In this document: positions 41,554-50,426 of the stretch, one piece after another
Layout: every line of letters begins with the position of its first letter
Numbering within the stretch: position 1 is the first letter of the stretch
NCBI GenBank assembly: GCA_016787265.1
Contig: JAEUVF010000015.1
Location: 62,001 to 126,000 of the forward strand
Source: Flavipsychrobacter sp.
GTDB lineage: Bacteria > Bacteroidota > Bacteroidia > Chitinophagales > Chitinophagaceae
DNA length: 64,000 bases
Reading direction: 5' to 3'
Translations under genes and position numbers: made by a program
Notes under the pieces: model-generated
Databases searched by the model: none
What the model was told of the DNA's origin: nothing
Seen by the model: only the letters and a program-made list of their open reading frames with translations

Positions 41554-42353
41554 TTCGTGCTCAGGTCTTTTTTCCTTTTTAAAAGTAAGGAAGAGGAAGC
41601 AGCTGCCAATATCATCTTATAAGCAGGATCCAGGTCGTTGACCATCCATACCTGGTTATCGAGCAAATCAACGATTCCAACAACTCCGTCATCAATGCGA
41701 ATTTCATATCCTGCAAAAGTTGGTCCTCCCATTACTTTCATTTCTTTTCCTTTCCTATTGGTATAAGAACCAATTTTCAGGGTCCCGATAGCAAATTGAA
41801 TATCTCCGTTAGTCAGGTATCCCTGCTCCTCTATCATTTCCCCTCTTCCTTCCTTGTGGACCATTACAAGTTGCCATGGCTCCGGTTGCTTTTCAGAAAC
41901 CAGCATGATAGCCGCCGAAAAAGCATATTGCAAACTGGTAGTAGCGGCCAACTCGCCCCAGCGTGGATTCCGGTTTTTAAATAGGAGTTGTTTTTCACTG
42001 AGTTTTTCCATCGCAAATACAGCAGCCTTTTCTTTCCCGTTTTCAATGGTAAACTGCAGTTTACTTTTCTCCGTCAGGCTGCGATTATCCGTATTGATAT
42101 CAAACACTTTCAGAATCTGATCTTCCGGACGAAAACTAATCCGGCTTGCCTGCCAAACCGAACTGAAATCCCAGCCCCGCTTAACGGGGCTGGTTTCATA
42201 TTCACCAAATATCAGGGTCTGATTGATCATCCATCCGTTTACACCTTTCACCTTCATAGCTGTTGCAGCTTTTTCAAATTCTCCTGGCACAGCCACCTTT
42301 GCTGCACTGCAGGATAACAGCAACACCCAACCGAACAATATCAGATATTTCAT
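41550..42353 (-). CDS. Lipoprotein of unknown function in the ECF sigma operon
   Basis: A 267-residue protein starting MKYLILFGWVLLLSCSAAKV, where LLSC is a lipobox, so Cys15 is probably lipidated. The mature part is beta-rich (KGVNGWMINQTLIFGEYETSPVKRG; GGPTFAGYEIRIDD). No family is recognised. It overlaps the ECF sigma gene by four bases and is the first gene of that operon, so it may be the signal input or a target of the sigma system. It follows the large lipoprotein gene at 42375 by 22 bases. Confidence 0.75.
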   Translation of the reverse strand: MKYLILFGWVLLLSCSAAKVAVPGEFEKAATAMKVKGVNGWMINQTLIFGEYETSPVKRGWDFSSVWQASRISFRPEDQILKVFDINTDNRSLTEKSKLQFTIENGKEKAAVFAMEKLSEKQLLFKNRNPRWGELAATTSLQYAFSAAIMLVSEKQPEPWQLVMVHKEGRGEMIEEQGYLTNGDIQFAIGTLKIGSYTNRKGKEMKVMGGPTFAGYEIRIDDGVVGIVDLLDNQVWMVNDLDPAYKMILAAASSSLLLKRKKDLSTN

Positions 42354-42374
42354 AAATGAGGTTGATTAAAGATA

Positions 42375-43889
42375 TTAATTACTATAGGTATAAACAGTTT
42401 TCATGCGGTACATATCGGAATTGTCCTGGTATGATTTATAATATGTATACAACACAACCGGATAACCGTCGGCATTGTACTCATACTCATACCTGTATGG
42501 AACAGAAGAAGGAATTGCACCGGAATAGCCAACAGTTCTGCCTTTGATATTATTCTTTGACAAATTGGATAAGTGCATATCAGGGAACAATTTGTTGGTT
42601 GCCTTGGGATTGATCATCTGATCGTATTGGAAACTTCCACCTTCCCGGCCGCCTGTTGAAGTAGCAGCAGTATAACTTACCTTATTTCCACCTGAAAAGG
42701 TTGCTGCGTAATGAACAGTATGACCGTTGTGCAGTACCATGTAAACATCGGTTACACCTCCTTCAGTAGAAGTTCCGTTCTCAAGAACGCTGGTGGTTAA
42801 CATATCATACATATTTTGAATGATATGAGTTACCTGTCCGTTGCCATCCAGCTCATAACGGGTTTCACCTACTCTCTTATTGGCTGGATCAATACGATCT
42901 ACTCCTACCAGTGTTGACCCCTGGTACACTCCCTTATCCGTGAAAATGAATTGCAGTTCCTGGCTCTGCGGCTTCTTCTGATAGTAGTTTACCTCCTTCA
43001 ACTGACCATCAGCTCTTTGCTGATAAAGCGTGGTGGATTGCTTCTGCCAGTTACCCATAATTTCCAGGTAGGTTTCTTCCTGCTGCAACCATTTGCGGTT
43101 TTTGGCACCCTCAAGGGTAATAACATTTGATTCATCCAGCCGTTCGCGACTCACGACTTCTTTCACAGGAACATTCCAGATATTTCCGGTAATCTCAAAT
43201 TTTACCGCTTTCTCACTGAAACGAATCTCTTCTTCCAGGGAAGTGCGCTCAATGGTGCGGGTTACTGTTTCTCCATTACCAAAAGTTGAAATCAGGTTGA
43301 ATTTCAAAACTGGTGCATCGTAGATAATTCCTCCTACTGATATGGCAGCCTGGATTTTTACACTTATACCATTGCGTTGAAATGCGCTGGCTGAATAGCC
43401 AAAATCTTCCGGACCAACCAGTTCATCGGTTGCAATTACCTGCGGACGGAATACAGTAAGTTCCCTGGTTAGTGATTGCTGTTGGGGCAATCCTATCTGG
43501 ATATTTTGCGCAAGGCGTGAATTCGCCAGCGGGGTGGCATAGAGCGCCTTATTCTCTTTTTTAATTATCAATTGAGTCATGGAGTATGTCCCCTTTTCAA
43601 GAACAACCTCTTTTGATCTCCACTGATGGGCTTCTGGACCAGTTTTACCAATCCGCACTGGCTTGTTTTGAAGCACTGCCTGCCCCATCTGATTGGTAAC
43701 TGTCACAACTGCATCCAGGCTGTCTTCTGTATGCAACTCCAGCAAGGAAAGCTCCAACTGGAAAATACCCGTATCCTTAGCTGATTTGGGGTCTGGACCC
43801 GGTTTATTAGGAATGATCACCTCATCGTCTTTCTGACATGCGGTGAGAAAAAGAATACTCAAAAGGAAAAGGTTGAAGATCTGTTTCAT
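42375..43889 (-). CDS. Large lipoprotein of unknown function
   Basis: A 504-residue protein with the start MKQIFNLFLLSILFLTACQKDD: a type II signal peptide with lipobox LTAC, so a surface or periplasmic lipoprotein. The rest is rich in beta strands and in Thr, Ser and Gln, with Bacteroidota-style repeats of short polar loops. I know no domain. It starts from the edge of the divergent YdcF gene and lies just upstream of the ECF sigma operon; it may be co-transcribed with it. Confidence 0.75.
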   Translation of the reverse strand: MKQIFNLFLLSILFLTACQKDDEVIIPNKPGPDPKSAKDTGIFQLELSLLELHTEDSLDAVVTVTNQMGQAVLQNKPVRIGKTGPEAHQWRSKEVVLEKGTYSMTQLIIKKENKALYATPLANSRLAQNIQIGLPQQQSLTRELTVFRPQVIATDELVGPEDFGYSASAFQRNGISVKIQAAISVGGIIYDAPVLKFNLISTFGNGETVTRTIERTSLEEEIRFSEKAVKFEITGNIWNVPVKEVVSRERLDESNVITLEGAKNRKWLQQEETYLEIMGNWQKQSTTLYQQRADGQLKEVNYYQKKPQSQELQFIFTDKGVYQGSTLVGVDRIDPANKRVGETRYELDGNGQVTHIIQNMYDMLTTSVLENGTSTEGGVTDVYMVLHNGHTVHYAATFSGGNKVSYTAATSTGGREGGSFQYDQMINPKATNKLFPDMHLSNLSKNNIKGRTVGYSGAIPSSVPYRYEYEYNADGYPVVLYTYYKSYQDNSDMYRMKTVYTYSN

Positions 43890-43991
43890 GATTGTATATT
43901 GTTTTATATATGGACTATACCTCTACTGGTTTTAAAACCGTTGGGTAGGAATCTTGTGTTTTGAATAACTTTAACAATTATTGATTTTTAC

Positions 43992-44732
43992 ATGCTTCCA
44001 CTGCTTTCAAAAATTGTCACGTTCTTTCTATCTCCTGCCAACTGGATATTGATGCTGTCGATCCTGTTTTTAATAGGGAAACCCGGACAATGGAAACGTC
44101 GATATGGTATATTTCTGGTCACGATAACACTAGTCTTCACTAATCCTGCCCTCTTTTATTTCTGTCTCAATTCCTGGCAACCATCTTTTGTGCCTGCTAC
44201 CGGAAAATTTGAGGCAGTTATTCTGCCAGGCGGACTTTCCAGCTACGATAAAAATGGACAGGGATATTTTGGTCAGGCATCGGATCGTTTCATCCAGGCC
44301 GCAAAGCTGGTACATAGCGGTGTGGCAGAAAAGATAATTGTGACCGGTGGAAATGGTTTTCTTAACAGGAAACTCCCGCCAGAAGCGGATTTTGTTAAAG
44401 CGGAATTAATCCAAAACGGAATTTCGCCGGCCATCATTTTTGCAGAAAACAAAAGTCGGAACACAAAGGAGAATGCAATTTTTACTAAGGCATTGATTGA
44501 CAGCGTTGGATTAAAGGGCCCATTTGTCCTGGTTACCTCTGCGATGCATATGCGCAGGTGCGAGACTGAATTTAACAAGGCTGGAATCAAGACAACCAGG
44601 CATTGTGCTAACTATGAAGTGATCAACGGTTTTCAGCAATGGTATGATTGGATATGGCCAGACTTTGGCCTGCTGGAAAAATGGAATCGTTTGAATAAAG
44701 AAATAGTTGGATGGCTGGTTAGCAGGCTTTGA
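43992..44732 (+). CDS. YdcF/ElyC/SanA family membrane protein (DUF218)
   Basis: A 246-residue protein with two N-terminal membrane helices (about 5-55) and a cytosolic or periplasmic DUF218 domain: FEAVILPGGLSSYD, KLVHSGVAEKIIVTGGNG and VLVTSAMHMRRCETEFNKAG. The family includes ElyC and SanA, envelope-integrity proteins in enterobacteria. The last 14 bases overlap the convergent YigZ gene. No operon partner on the same strand. Confidence 0.9.
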   Translation: MLPLLSKIVTFFLSPANWILMLSILFLIGKPGQWKRRYGIFLVTITLVFTNPALFYFCLNSWQPSFVPATGKFEAVILPGGLSSYDKNGQGYFGQASDRFIQAAKLVHSGVAEKIIVTGGNGFLNRKLPPEADFVKAELIQNGISPAIIFAENKSRNTKENAIFTKALIDSVGLKGPFVLVTSAMHMRRCETEFNKAGIKTTRHCANYEVINGFQQWYDWIWPDFGLLEKWNRLNKEIVGWLVSRL

Positions 44733-45324
44733 CTTCCACAGTATGTAATTGCTTAAGGCGGTATAGTACTTCCTCTTCCCGGTTCAGCGGAACACCGATT
44801 TTATACAAACAGAACAGTTGTACTTCCTGCTGCAGCAGACTGCAATTACATTGCTTGATGATCATCATTACTTCATTGATCATGGTATAATCAAACTGCA
44901 GCTGATAGGAACGCTCAATCGTTTTCTGTACAAAGGGAATGGTTTGCAAGACCACACTTGCTGTTGTTTTATATGCATTGATCAAACCCGGAACACCCAG
45001 CATCGTACCTCCGAAATACCGCACTACTATCACTCCCACATTTACCAGTTCCTTGCTGTCGATCTGTCCAAGGATGGGCTTACCTGCAGATCCGGAAGGT
45101 TCACCATCATCGTTTACCCGAAAACTGTTTCCATCCAGGCCGATCCGGTAGGCAAAACAATGATGTGTGGCTTTGGGATGTTCTTTTTTAATCTGCTCCA
45201 GCTCTTTTTTGAATTGTTCCACCGAACTGACGGGGAAAGCATATCCGATAAACCGGCTGCCTCTGTCGCGAAATTCGGCAGTACCAGATTTTTCGATGGT
45301 GGTATAAAAGGTCTTATTGTCCAT
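44719..45324 (-). CDS. YigZ/IMPACT family protein
   Basis: A 201-residue protein with an N-terminal IMPACT domain (residues about 15-120: GSRFIGYAFPVSSVEQF, NDDGEPSGSAGKPILG, VVVRYFGGTMLGVPGL) and a C-terminal DUF1949 ferredoxin-like domain. The family is thought to act on translation or stress control, but the reaction is unknown. It converges with the YdcF gene by 14 bases. Confidence 0.93.
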   Translation of the reverse strand: MDNKTFYTTIEKSGTAEFRDRGSRFIGYAFPVSSVEQFKKELEQIKKEHPKATHHCFAYRIGLDGNSFRVNDDGEPSGSAGKPILGQIDSKELVNVGVIVVRYFGGTMLGVPGLINAYKTTASVVLQTIPFVQKTIERSYQLQFDYTMINEVMMIIKQCNCSLLQQEVQLFCLYKIGVPLNREEEVLYRLKQLHTVEVKAC

Positions 45325-45371
45325 AGTATATGCTGGAAACAGCGCGCAAAGGTACAGCTTTACCGGGGAGA

Positions 45372-46409
45372 TCAGGGGCGATAAAATAACAGTTCATCGG
45401 CACCAAGTTGGTAACTGTTCACCGGCATCCTCCCCTTAATTTCCGGGGCAGGGTAGCCTCCTTCCAGCACGACTGACCGGGATTGAATCCTTCGAATTTC
45501 GTTCCAATAACCTGCAGCCAAAAATTCCTGGATGGTTTGGGTTCCCCCTTCCACTAAAATGGAAAGCAGTTTGCGTTGGTAAACATCCCGGAGCAACTGG
45601 TCGAGCAAAGCAGCCTGGCGGTCCAGCTGAACCCATTCAACTCCCTGTTCCTGCCCGGATAAATGATAGTTATATATAATAGTGGGCGCTTCACCAGAAA
45701 ATAACCGGTTCGTCCGGGGGACTTTCAATTCAGGGTCAATGAGCAGGCGGACCGGATTTTTTCCAGCTACCCACCGCACCGTCAATGCCGGATCGTCTAT
45801 AAGCGCAGTGGTTGCCCCCACCAGGATAGCAGCTTCCTCCGCCCGCCACTGGTGAACCAGTCGGTTGGTTTGGGCAGTACTGATTGCAGCCGGCTTTTTT
45901 TCATTCGTGGCTATTGCCCCATTAATTGATTCCGCCCATTTTAAAATAATATACGGACGATGGTTTTCATGAAATTGTAAAAAACGCTTGTTGATTTCGC
46001 GGGCTGCTTCCTGCTCAATACCTAAAACCACTTCTATACCCGCCGCTTGCAGTATTTCTATGCCCTTCCCATCAACTGCATCAAAAGGATCCCGAATTGC
46101 GATCACGACTTTACGAATCCCGCTCTTGATGATAAGGTCTGCACAAGGCGGTGTTTTCCCATAATGCGCACAGGGCTCCAGGGAAACATAGAGGGTACTA
46201 TCCGGGATGTATAACCGATTTTCTTCTTTAACGGATGCAAGGCAATTAACTTCCGCATGTGCCTTTCCGTAAGCCTCGTGGTACCCTTCTCCGATAATTC
46301 GATCCTGGTACACCAATACCGCACCCACCATTGGATTAGGGGCCACTTTGCCCGCACCCAATGCTGCCAGTTGCAGGCATCTTTTCATATATTGGTTCTG
46401 CCTCTCCAT
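45372..46409 (-). CDS. ribD: Riboflavin biosynthesis protein RibD (deaminase/reductase)
   Basis: A 345-residue bifunctional enzyme. The deaminase half has the zinc ligands in KAHAEVNCLASV and LYVSLEPCAHYGKTPPCADLI; the reductase half has ILKWAESINGAIA and LLSILVEGGTQTIQEFLAAG. It carries out steps two and three of riboflavin synthesis from GTP. Its ATG overlaps the stop of the upstream gene by one base (TAATG), so it is read by coupling to the phytanoyl-CoA dioxygenase-like gene. Confidence 0.95.
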   Translation of the reverse strand: MERQNQYMKRCLQLAALGAGKVAPNPMVGAVLVYQDRIIGEGYHEAYGKAHAEVNCLASVKEENRLYIPDSTLYVSLEPCAHYGKTPPCADLIIKSGIRKVVIAIRDPFDAVDGKGIEILQAAGIEVVLGIEQEAAREINKRFLQFHENHRPYIILKWAESINGAIATNEKKPAAISTAQTNRLVHQWRAEEAAILVGATTALIDDPALTVRWVAGKNPVRLLIDPELKVPRTNRLFSGEAPTIIYNYHLSGQEQGVEWVQLDRQAALLDQLLRDVYQRKLLSILVEGGTQTIQEFLAAGYWNEIRRIQSRSVVLEGGYPAPEIKGRMPVNSYQLGADELLFYRP

Positions 46410-47368
46410 TAGTGATGGTTTAGTCCGGTACGCAGTAAAGCCGGACGCTGTGTAATCTCATGATAACAAATACTGCTCTCATCGAAATAATGAAATACAA
46501 CAGACTTCCTGGTTTTAGATTTATCGAGGTGCAATTCTCCCCCATGAAACAAATTGGCATGCCAGATCATCATCGTTCCTTTCGGAATGCACAAGATTTC
46601 TTTTTTCAAGCCGAGCGTTTCAATTCTTTGCCGGATAAAATCTTCGTATTCATCATAATCCTTTTTGCCCAATAACAGGAAATTACCTTCATTGCCGTAG
46701 TCTTCATTCAGGTAATAGGGTAGCTTATGCGAACCCGGATAATAATGAAGAGGTCCGTTGTCAGCATGAATATCCTCTAATGCTATCCACAAACCGAGCA
46801 ATCCGCCAAGGGGATAAGTAGTCATATGAATACTATCTGAATGACTGTGTTGCTCACTGCCATGTAAAAAATTGATACTCTGAAAAAGAATTGCATTACC
46901 ATCCATCAAAAGCGATAATAGTTCAATAAGGGATTTTTCAGTGCCTGTTTTTCGCAGCAATTCAGACTGATGAATGGCAAACATGATTTTACCTCCGCCT
47001 CCTTTTTCAATCAGTTTTTTTTGAAACAATTCATCTATTTCACGGTTGATCGCTTCCACCTGAGGTTCATTCAGAAATCCATTAATGATTGCAAAACCAT
47101 TTTCCTCAAATTTTTCCAGGGATCTTTTTGTTTGTTCATCTGCCCGCTGATAAAATTCGCTGGATTTTATTTTATCCAAATCCGGGTTGCGATCTCTTTT
47201 CAAACTTGCGTCAACCTGTTTAAAATCCTTGCTGGAAACCGGAGAAAAATAGTATTTGCTTAGACCCAGCCTGCGATATTTCGTCACATTATGAAGTAGC
47301 TGATCCCGATGAAAAATATTATACAGGGAATAGGCCCATTTAAATCGCCGAACCAGTTGTCTGATCAT
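46409..47368 (-). CDS. Phytanoyl-CoA dioxygenase-like Fe(II)/2-oxoglutarate oxygenase
   Basis: A 319-residue protein from the ATG at 47368 (MIRQLVRRFKWAYSLYN); the frame runs 13 codons further up. It shows the iron site H-x-D in HSHSDSIHMTTYPLGG, the distal histidine in WHANLFHGGEL and the arginine for 2-oxoglutarate in KSRKSVVFHYF. The family hydroxylates small or lipid substrates; the substrate here is not known. Its stop overlaps the ribD start, and the EcsC gene lies just upstream. Confidence 0.88.
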   Translation of the reverse strand: MIRQLVRRFKWAYSLYNIFHRDQLLHNVTKYRRLGLSKYYFSPVSSKDFKQVDASLKRDRNPDLDKIKSSEFYQRADEQTKRSLEKFEENGFAIINGFLNEPQVEAINREIDELFQKKLIEKGGGGKIMFAIHQSELLRKTGTEKSLIELLSLLMDGNAILFQSINFLHGSEQHSHSDSIHMTTYPLGGLLGLWIALEDIHADNGPLHYYPGSHKLPYYLNEDYGNEGNFLLLGKKDYDEYEDFIRQRIETLGLKKEILCIPKGTMMIWHANLFHGGELHLDKSKTRKSVVFHYFDESSICYHEITQRPALLRTGLNHH

Positions 47369-47378
47369 ATCCGCTAAT

Positions 47379-48095
47379 TTAAGGCAGAATACGCATGCGG
47401 TAGGCATTCATCGCAGTAACACCCAGTTTACGAACCAGCCGGTAATTCACCACCAGCCCAACAGGTGCTCCAATGATTGGAATCAACTGTGCCAGTTTCG
47501 CGATATCCAGGTAATCGCGGTATTCCTGCTGTAACCGGCGCCAGTCGAATTGATGAATATCATCCGGCAACAAGGCCGCTTTTTCGTTCCAGTTCACCAT
47601 TTTCTGATAAACCTGGTTGCGGTGTTCCTGGCTGGAGAAAGCAAGTTCAAGAATATGAAGTATGTAAACCCGCTCCTTGTAATCCTTTACATCAATGCCA
47701 TACAAACTGGCGATATCAAACAGCAGTTTCAATTTCAAGCCTAATAATATGGGGAAGTCAGCGAGCCCTAACAGCAATCCTCCCGCCCCGGTAACAGCAC
47801 CTTCAACAGAAGCAGTTTTTTGATAGAACTCAATGCGTTCCTTTACCGCCATTTCTCTTGCCCAAAACGATTCGGATTGCAGTGGTGGAGCACTGGTGTA
47901 CTTAGCACCAAACAATACCGCGCGAATCATTTGTTTGATCGTGGTAGTTACTACCTGGTGTACTTTTTCAGGTATCCAGGAGTTTACTTTGTTCTGCCAG
48001 GATTTGGAGAATCGATTAAAGAAACCGGGTGATGACTGCATCTCCTGCTGCCATACCCATAGCTCCCTGTGTATATCCTGTTCGTATCCCTGCAT
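47379..48095 (-). CDS. EcsC family protein
   Basis: A 238-residue protein of the EcsC family. The family motif VEGAVTGAGGLLLGLADFPILLGLKLKLL is at about residues 95-125, and QLIPIIGAPVGLVVNYRLV near the C-terminus; both are partly hydrophobic and may bind the membrane. Its role is not known beyond effects on secretion in Bacillus. It stands 10 bases before the dioxygenase start and 12 bases after the GMC oxidoreductase stop. Confidence 0.85.
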   Translation of the reverse strand: MQGYEQDIHRELWVWQQEMQSSPGFFNRFSKSWQNKVNSWIPEKVHQVVTTTIKQMIRAVLFGAKYTSAPPLQSESFWAREMAVKERIEFYQKTASVEGAVTGAGGLLLGLADFPILLGLKLKLLFDIASLYGIDVKDYKERVYILHILELAFSSQEHRNQVYQKMVNWNEKAALLPDDIHQFDWRRLQQEYRDYLDIAKLAQLIPIIGAPVGLVVNYRLVRKLGVTAMNAYRMRILP

Positions 48096-48107
48096 GCAGG
48101 CAATTTC

Positions 48108-49820
48108 CTACAAATCTCCGGTTTTTAGTGCTTTGAATGCATAATCCGCTGCACGGGCAGTTAAGGCCATATAAGTCAGACTGGGATTCTGCGTTGCTGT
48201 AGAGGTCATACAGGCGCCATCTGTTACAAAAACATTCTTACAATGATGTAGTTGATTCCATTTATTTAGCAAGGAGGTTTTTGGATCATGCCCCATCCGT
48301 ACACCACCCATTTCATGAATATCGAGTCCGGGTGCCTGTTTGGAGTCCACTGTTTCAATATTCTTGAATCCAGCAACGGTAAACATCTCCGTCAATTGCT
48401 CCAGGTAATCCTTTACCATCTTTTCATCATTGTCATCATAGTCCACATTGACATGCAAGAGAGGAATACCCCATTCATCTTTGTTGCTGGCATCCAGGCT
48501 TACCTGTCCGCTTTCCTTGGGAATGGTTTCTCCCATCATGTGAGAACCTACATACCAGGGACCGGGCTTCGGATTTAATAAACCTTTTTTGAGTTCCTCA
48601 CCCCAACCCTCAGCACCCTGGTTGTATCTGGAAGCACCAAAGCCGGCCGCATATCCCCGTAAGAAAACAGTCTCCTGTTTTTTCACATTTCTAAACCTGG
48701 GAATATATCCACTGTTGGGTCTTCTGCCACCGGAACTGTTTTTATCCAGGTGGCCCTCGTGAACAGCGGATACCCTTGCCCGGTAGTTGTGAAAGGCTAC
48801 ATATTTCCCAAGCAATCCATTGTCATTACCCAGGCCATTCGGAAACCGGGAAGAAGTAGAATTCAATAAAATCAAATTCGTATTCAGCGCCGCCGCATTT
48901 ACAAAAATCACTTTGGCAAAATACTCGGTTGCCTGCTTGCTAACGGCATCGATTACCCGAACACCGGTTGCCTTCTGCTTGGCATCATCATATATAACGG
49001 AATGCACCACAGAATTGGGTTTTAGCGTCAGCTTCCCGGTTTTCATTGCCCAGGGAATAGTGGAGGAGTTACTGCTGAAATAACCTCCAAACGGACAACC
49101 CCGCTGACATAAATTTCTGTTCTGGCATTGCGCCCTGCCCTGGTCGAGATGAATTTGTTGTGGTGCAGTAATATGGGCGGCTCTGCCTATTATCACAGGC
49201 CTGTTACCATACGAGCTCGCCATCTTTTTGGAAAAATAATCTTCCACACAATTCATTTCCATCGGCGGAAGAAATTCACCATCGGGCAGAATATCCAGGC
49301 CATCTTTATTACCTGATATACCCGCAAATTTCTCAACGTAACTGTACCAGGGGGCGAGATCCTTATACCGGATGGGCCAGTCCACTGCAAACCCATCTCT
49401 GGCCGGACCTTCAAAATCATATTCACTCCAGCGTTGGGTTTGCCTTGCCCATAAAAGCGACTTCCCTCCTACCTGGTAACCACGAATCCAGTCGAATGGT
49501 TTGTCCTGCACATAGGGATGTTCTTTATCCTTCACGAAAAAATGCAGCGCATCTTCCCGGAACGCATAACATTTACTCACCACCGGGTTCTCCTCAATCA
49601 GCTGACGCGTTAGCTGTCCGCGATGTTCAAACTCCCAGGGCATTTTATTGGTAGTAGGATAATCTTTCTGATGCTTCACATCCCGGCCCCTTTCCAACAC
49701 CAGGGTATTCAATCCCTTTTCTGTGAATTCCTTGGCGGCCCAACCACCACTGATGCCGGACCCAATCACAATAACATCAAAGGTATTTTGATCCACTCCT
49801 TTTGTATTCAGATAACCCAT
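48108..49820 (-). CDS. GMC-family FAD oxidoreductase
   Basis: A 570-residue GMC oxidoreductase. The ADP-binding motif is VIVIGSGISGGWAAKEF at residues 15-31, with FNAAALNT-like (VNAAALNTNLILLN) and the C-terminal active-site segment HEMGGVRMGHDPKTSLL followed by NPSLTYMALTARAADY. It is of the bacterial sugar/glucoside dehydrogenase type. The next gene upstream encodes its small partner, so together they likely form a membrane-linked glucoside 3-dehydrogenase-like or gluconate dehydrogenase-like complex. Confidence 0.9.
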   Translation of the reverse strand: MGYLNTKGVDQNTFDVIVIGSGISGGWAAKEFTEKGLNTLVLERGRDVKHQKDYPTTNKMPWEFEHRGQLTRQLIEENPVVSKCYAFREDALHFFVKDKEHPYVQDKPFDWIRGYQVGGKSLLWARQTQRWSEYDFEGPARDGFAVDWPIRYKDLAPWYSYVEKFAGISGNKDGLDILPDGEFLPPMEMNCVEDYFSKKMASSYGNRPVIIGRAAHITAPQQIHLDQGRAQCQNRNLCQRGCPFGGYFSSNSSTIPWAMKTGKLTLKPNSVVHSVIYDDAKQKATGVRVIDAVSKQATEYFAKVIFVNAAALNTNLILLNSTSSRFPNGLGNDNGLLGKYVAFHNYRARVSAVHEGHLDKNSSGGRRPNSGYIPRFRNVKKQETVFLRGYAAGFGASRYNQGAEGWGEELKKGLLNPKPGPWYVGSHMMGETIPKESGQVSLDASNKDEWGIPLLHVNVDYDDNDEKMVKDYLEQLTEMFTVAGFKNIETVDSKQAPGLDIHEMGGVRMGHDPKTSLLNKWNQLHHCKNVFVTDGACMTSTATQNPSLTYMALTARAADYAFKALKTGDL

Positions 49821-49822
49821 AC

Positions 49823-50320
49823 TTATGATTTTGAAGTAGTACTGTCAACAGGCACACATCCGTAATATTTTCCGGGTACCAGTTGATATGGCAATAGATT
49901 GGTCATTACATATTCCGATTGCGTATAGCCCTGAATTACCAGGCGGCGAAAAGCTTTCATAAAGGCAAGCGGTTCCTCGTCCTTTTCCTGTTCAGCGGCA
50001 CTCATGAGCGCAGCCGGATTGGGTTCTTTTCCCTGCAGCTTTTTTAATCCCGTCATGAATTTATCCTGCTCCTGTTTTTCGAAACAATCATCCACCATTT
50101 TTAATGCGAACAGATGGCTGCCCAGTTCCGCCGCTCCCGGTGTATCGGTTGGAGGAATAATGGCATCCGCGAGCTGCTTTAAAAAGCTTTCCTGATCAGG
50201 ATTGATTTGAATGGATTGGAGTTGAATGGAAACTTTTCCATCCTTGTAAACACAGGAGGGCATGAAGGCCAGTCCCGCTCCCACTACTAAAAAATGCCTG
50301 ATAACCTGTCGTCGATCCAT
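49823..50320 (-). CDS. Gluconate 2-dehydrogenase subunit 3 family protein
   Basis: A 165-residue protein. The N-terminus MDRRQVIRHFLVVGAGLAFMP has a twin-arginine signal (RRQVIRH) that ends in a lipobox-like MPSC, so it is probably a Tat-exported lipoprotein. The body has IIPPTDTPGAAELGSHLFAL, typical of the small subunit that guides folding and export of the GMC enzyme. It starts the two-gene operon, 2 bases before the GMC gene. Confidence 0.9.
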   Translation of the reverse strand: MDRRQVIRHFLVVGAGLAFMPSCVYKDGKVSIQLQSIQINPDQESFLKQLADAIIPPTDTPGAAELGSHLFALKMVDDCFEKQEQDKFMTGLKKLQGKEPNPAALMSAAEQEKDEEPLAFMKAFRRLVIQGYTQSEYVMTNLLPYQLVPGKYYGCVPVDSTTSKS

Positions 50321-50426
50321 AACATGCAGATTCGTTGATCAATTGGTTGGAATGGAAGTTATGGCATTTTAAATCCACCTTGTTGAATTGTCAAATTTTT
50401 GATACCTTCTGTTAAAATCATATTGA

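Noticed and set aside
47379..47407. Longer phytanoyl-CoA dioxygenase start overlapping the EcsC gene
   Set aside because: The residues MPTACVFCLKLAD are antisense-like and the ATG at 47368 fits the family start better; the overlap then disappears.
48108..50320. Prophage or mobile island around the GMC gene pair
   Set aside because: No integrase, transposase, terminal repeats or shift in base composition; the genes look vertically inherited.
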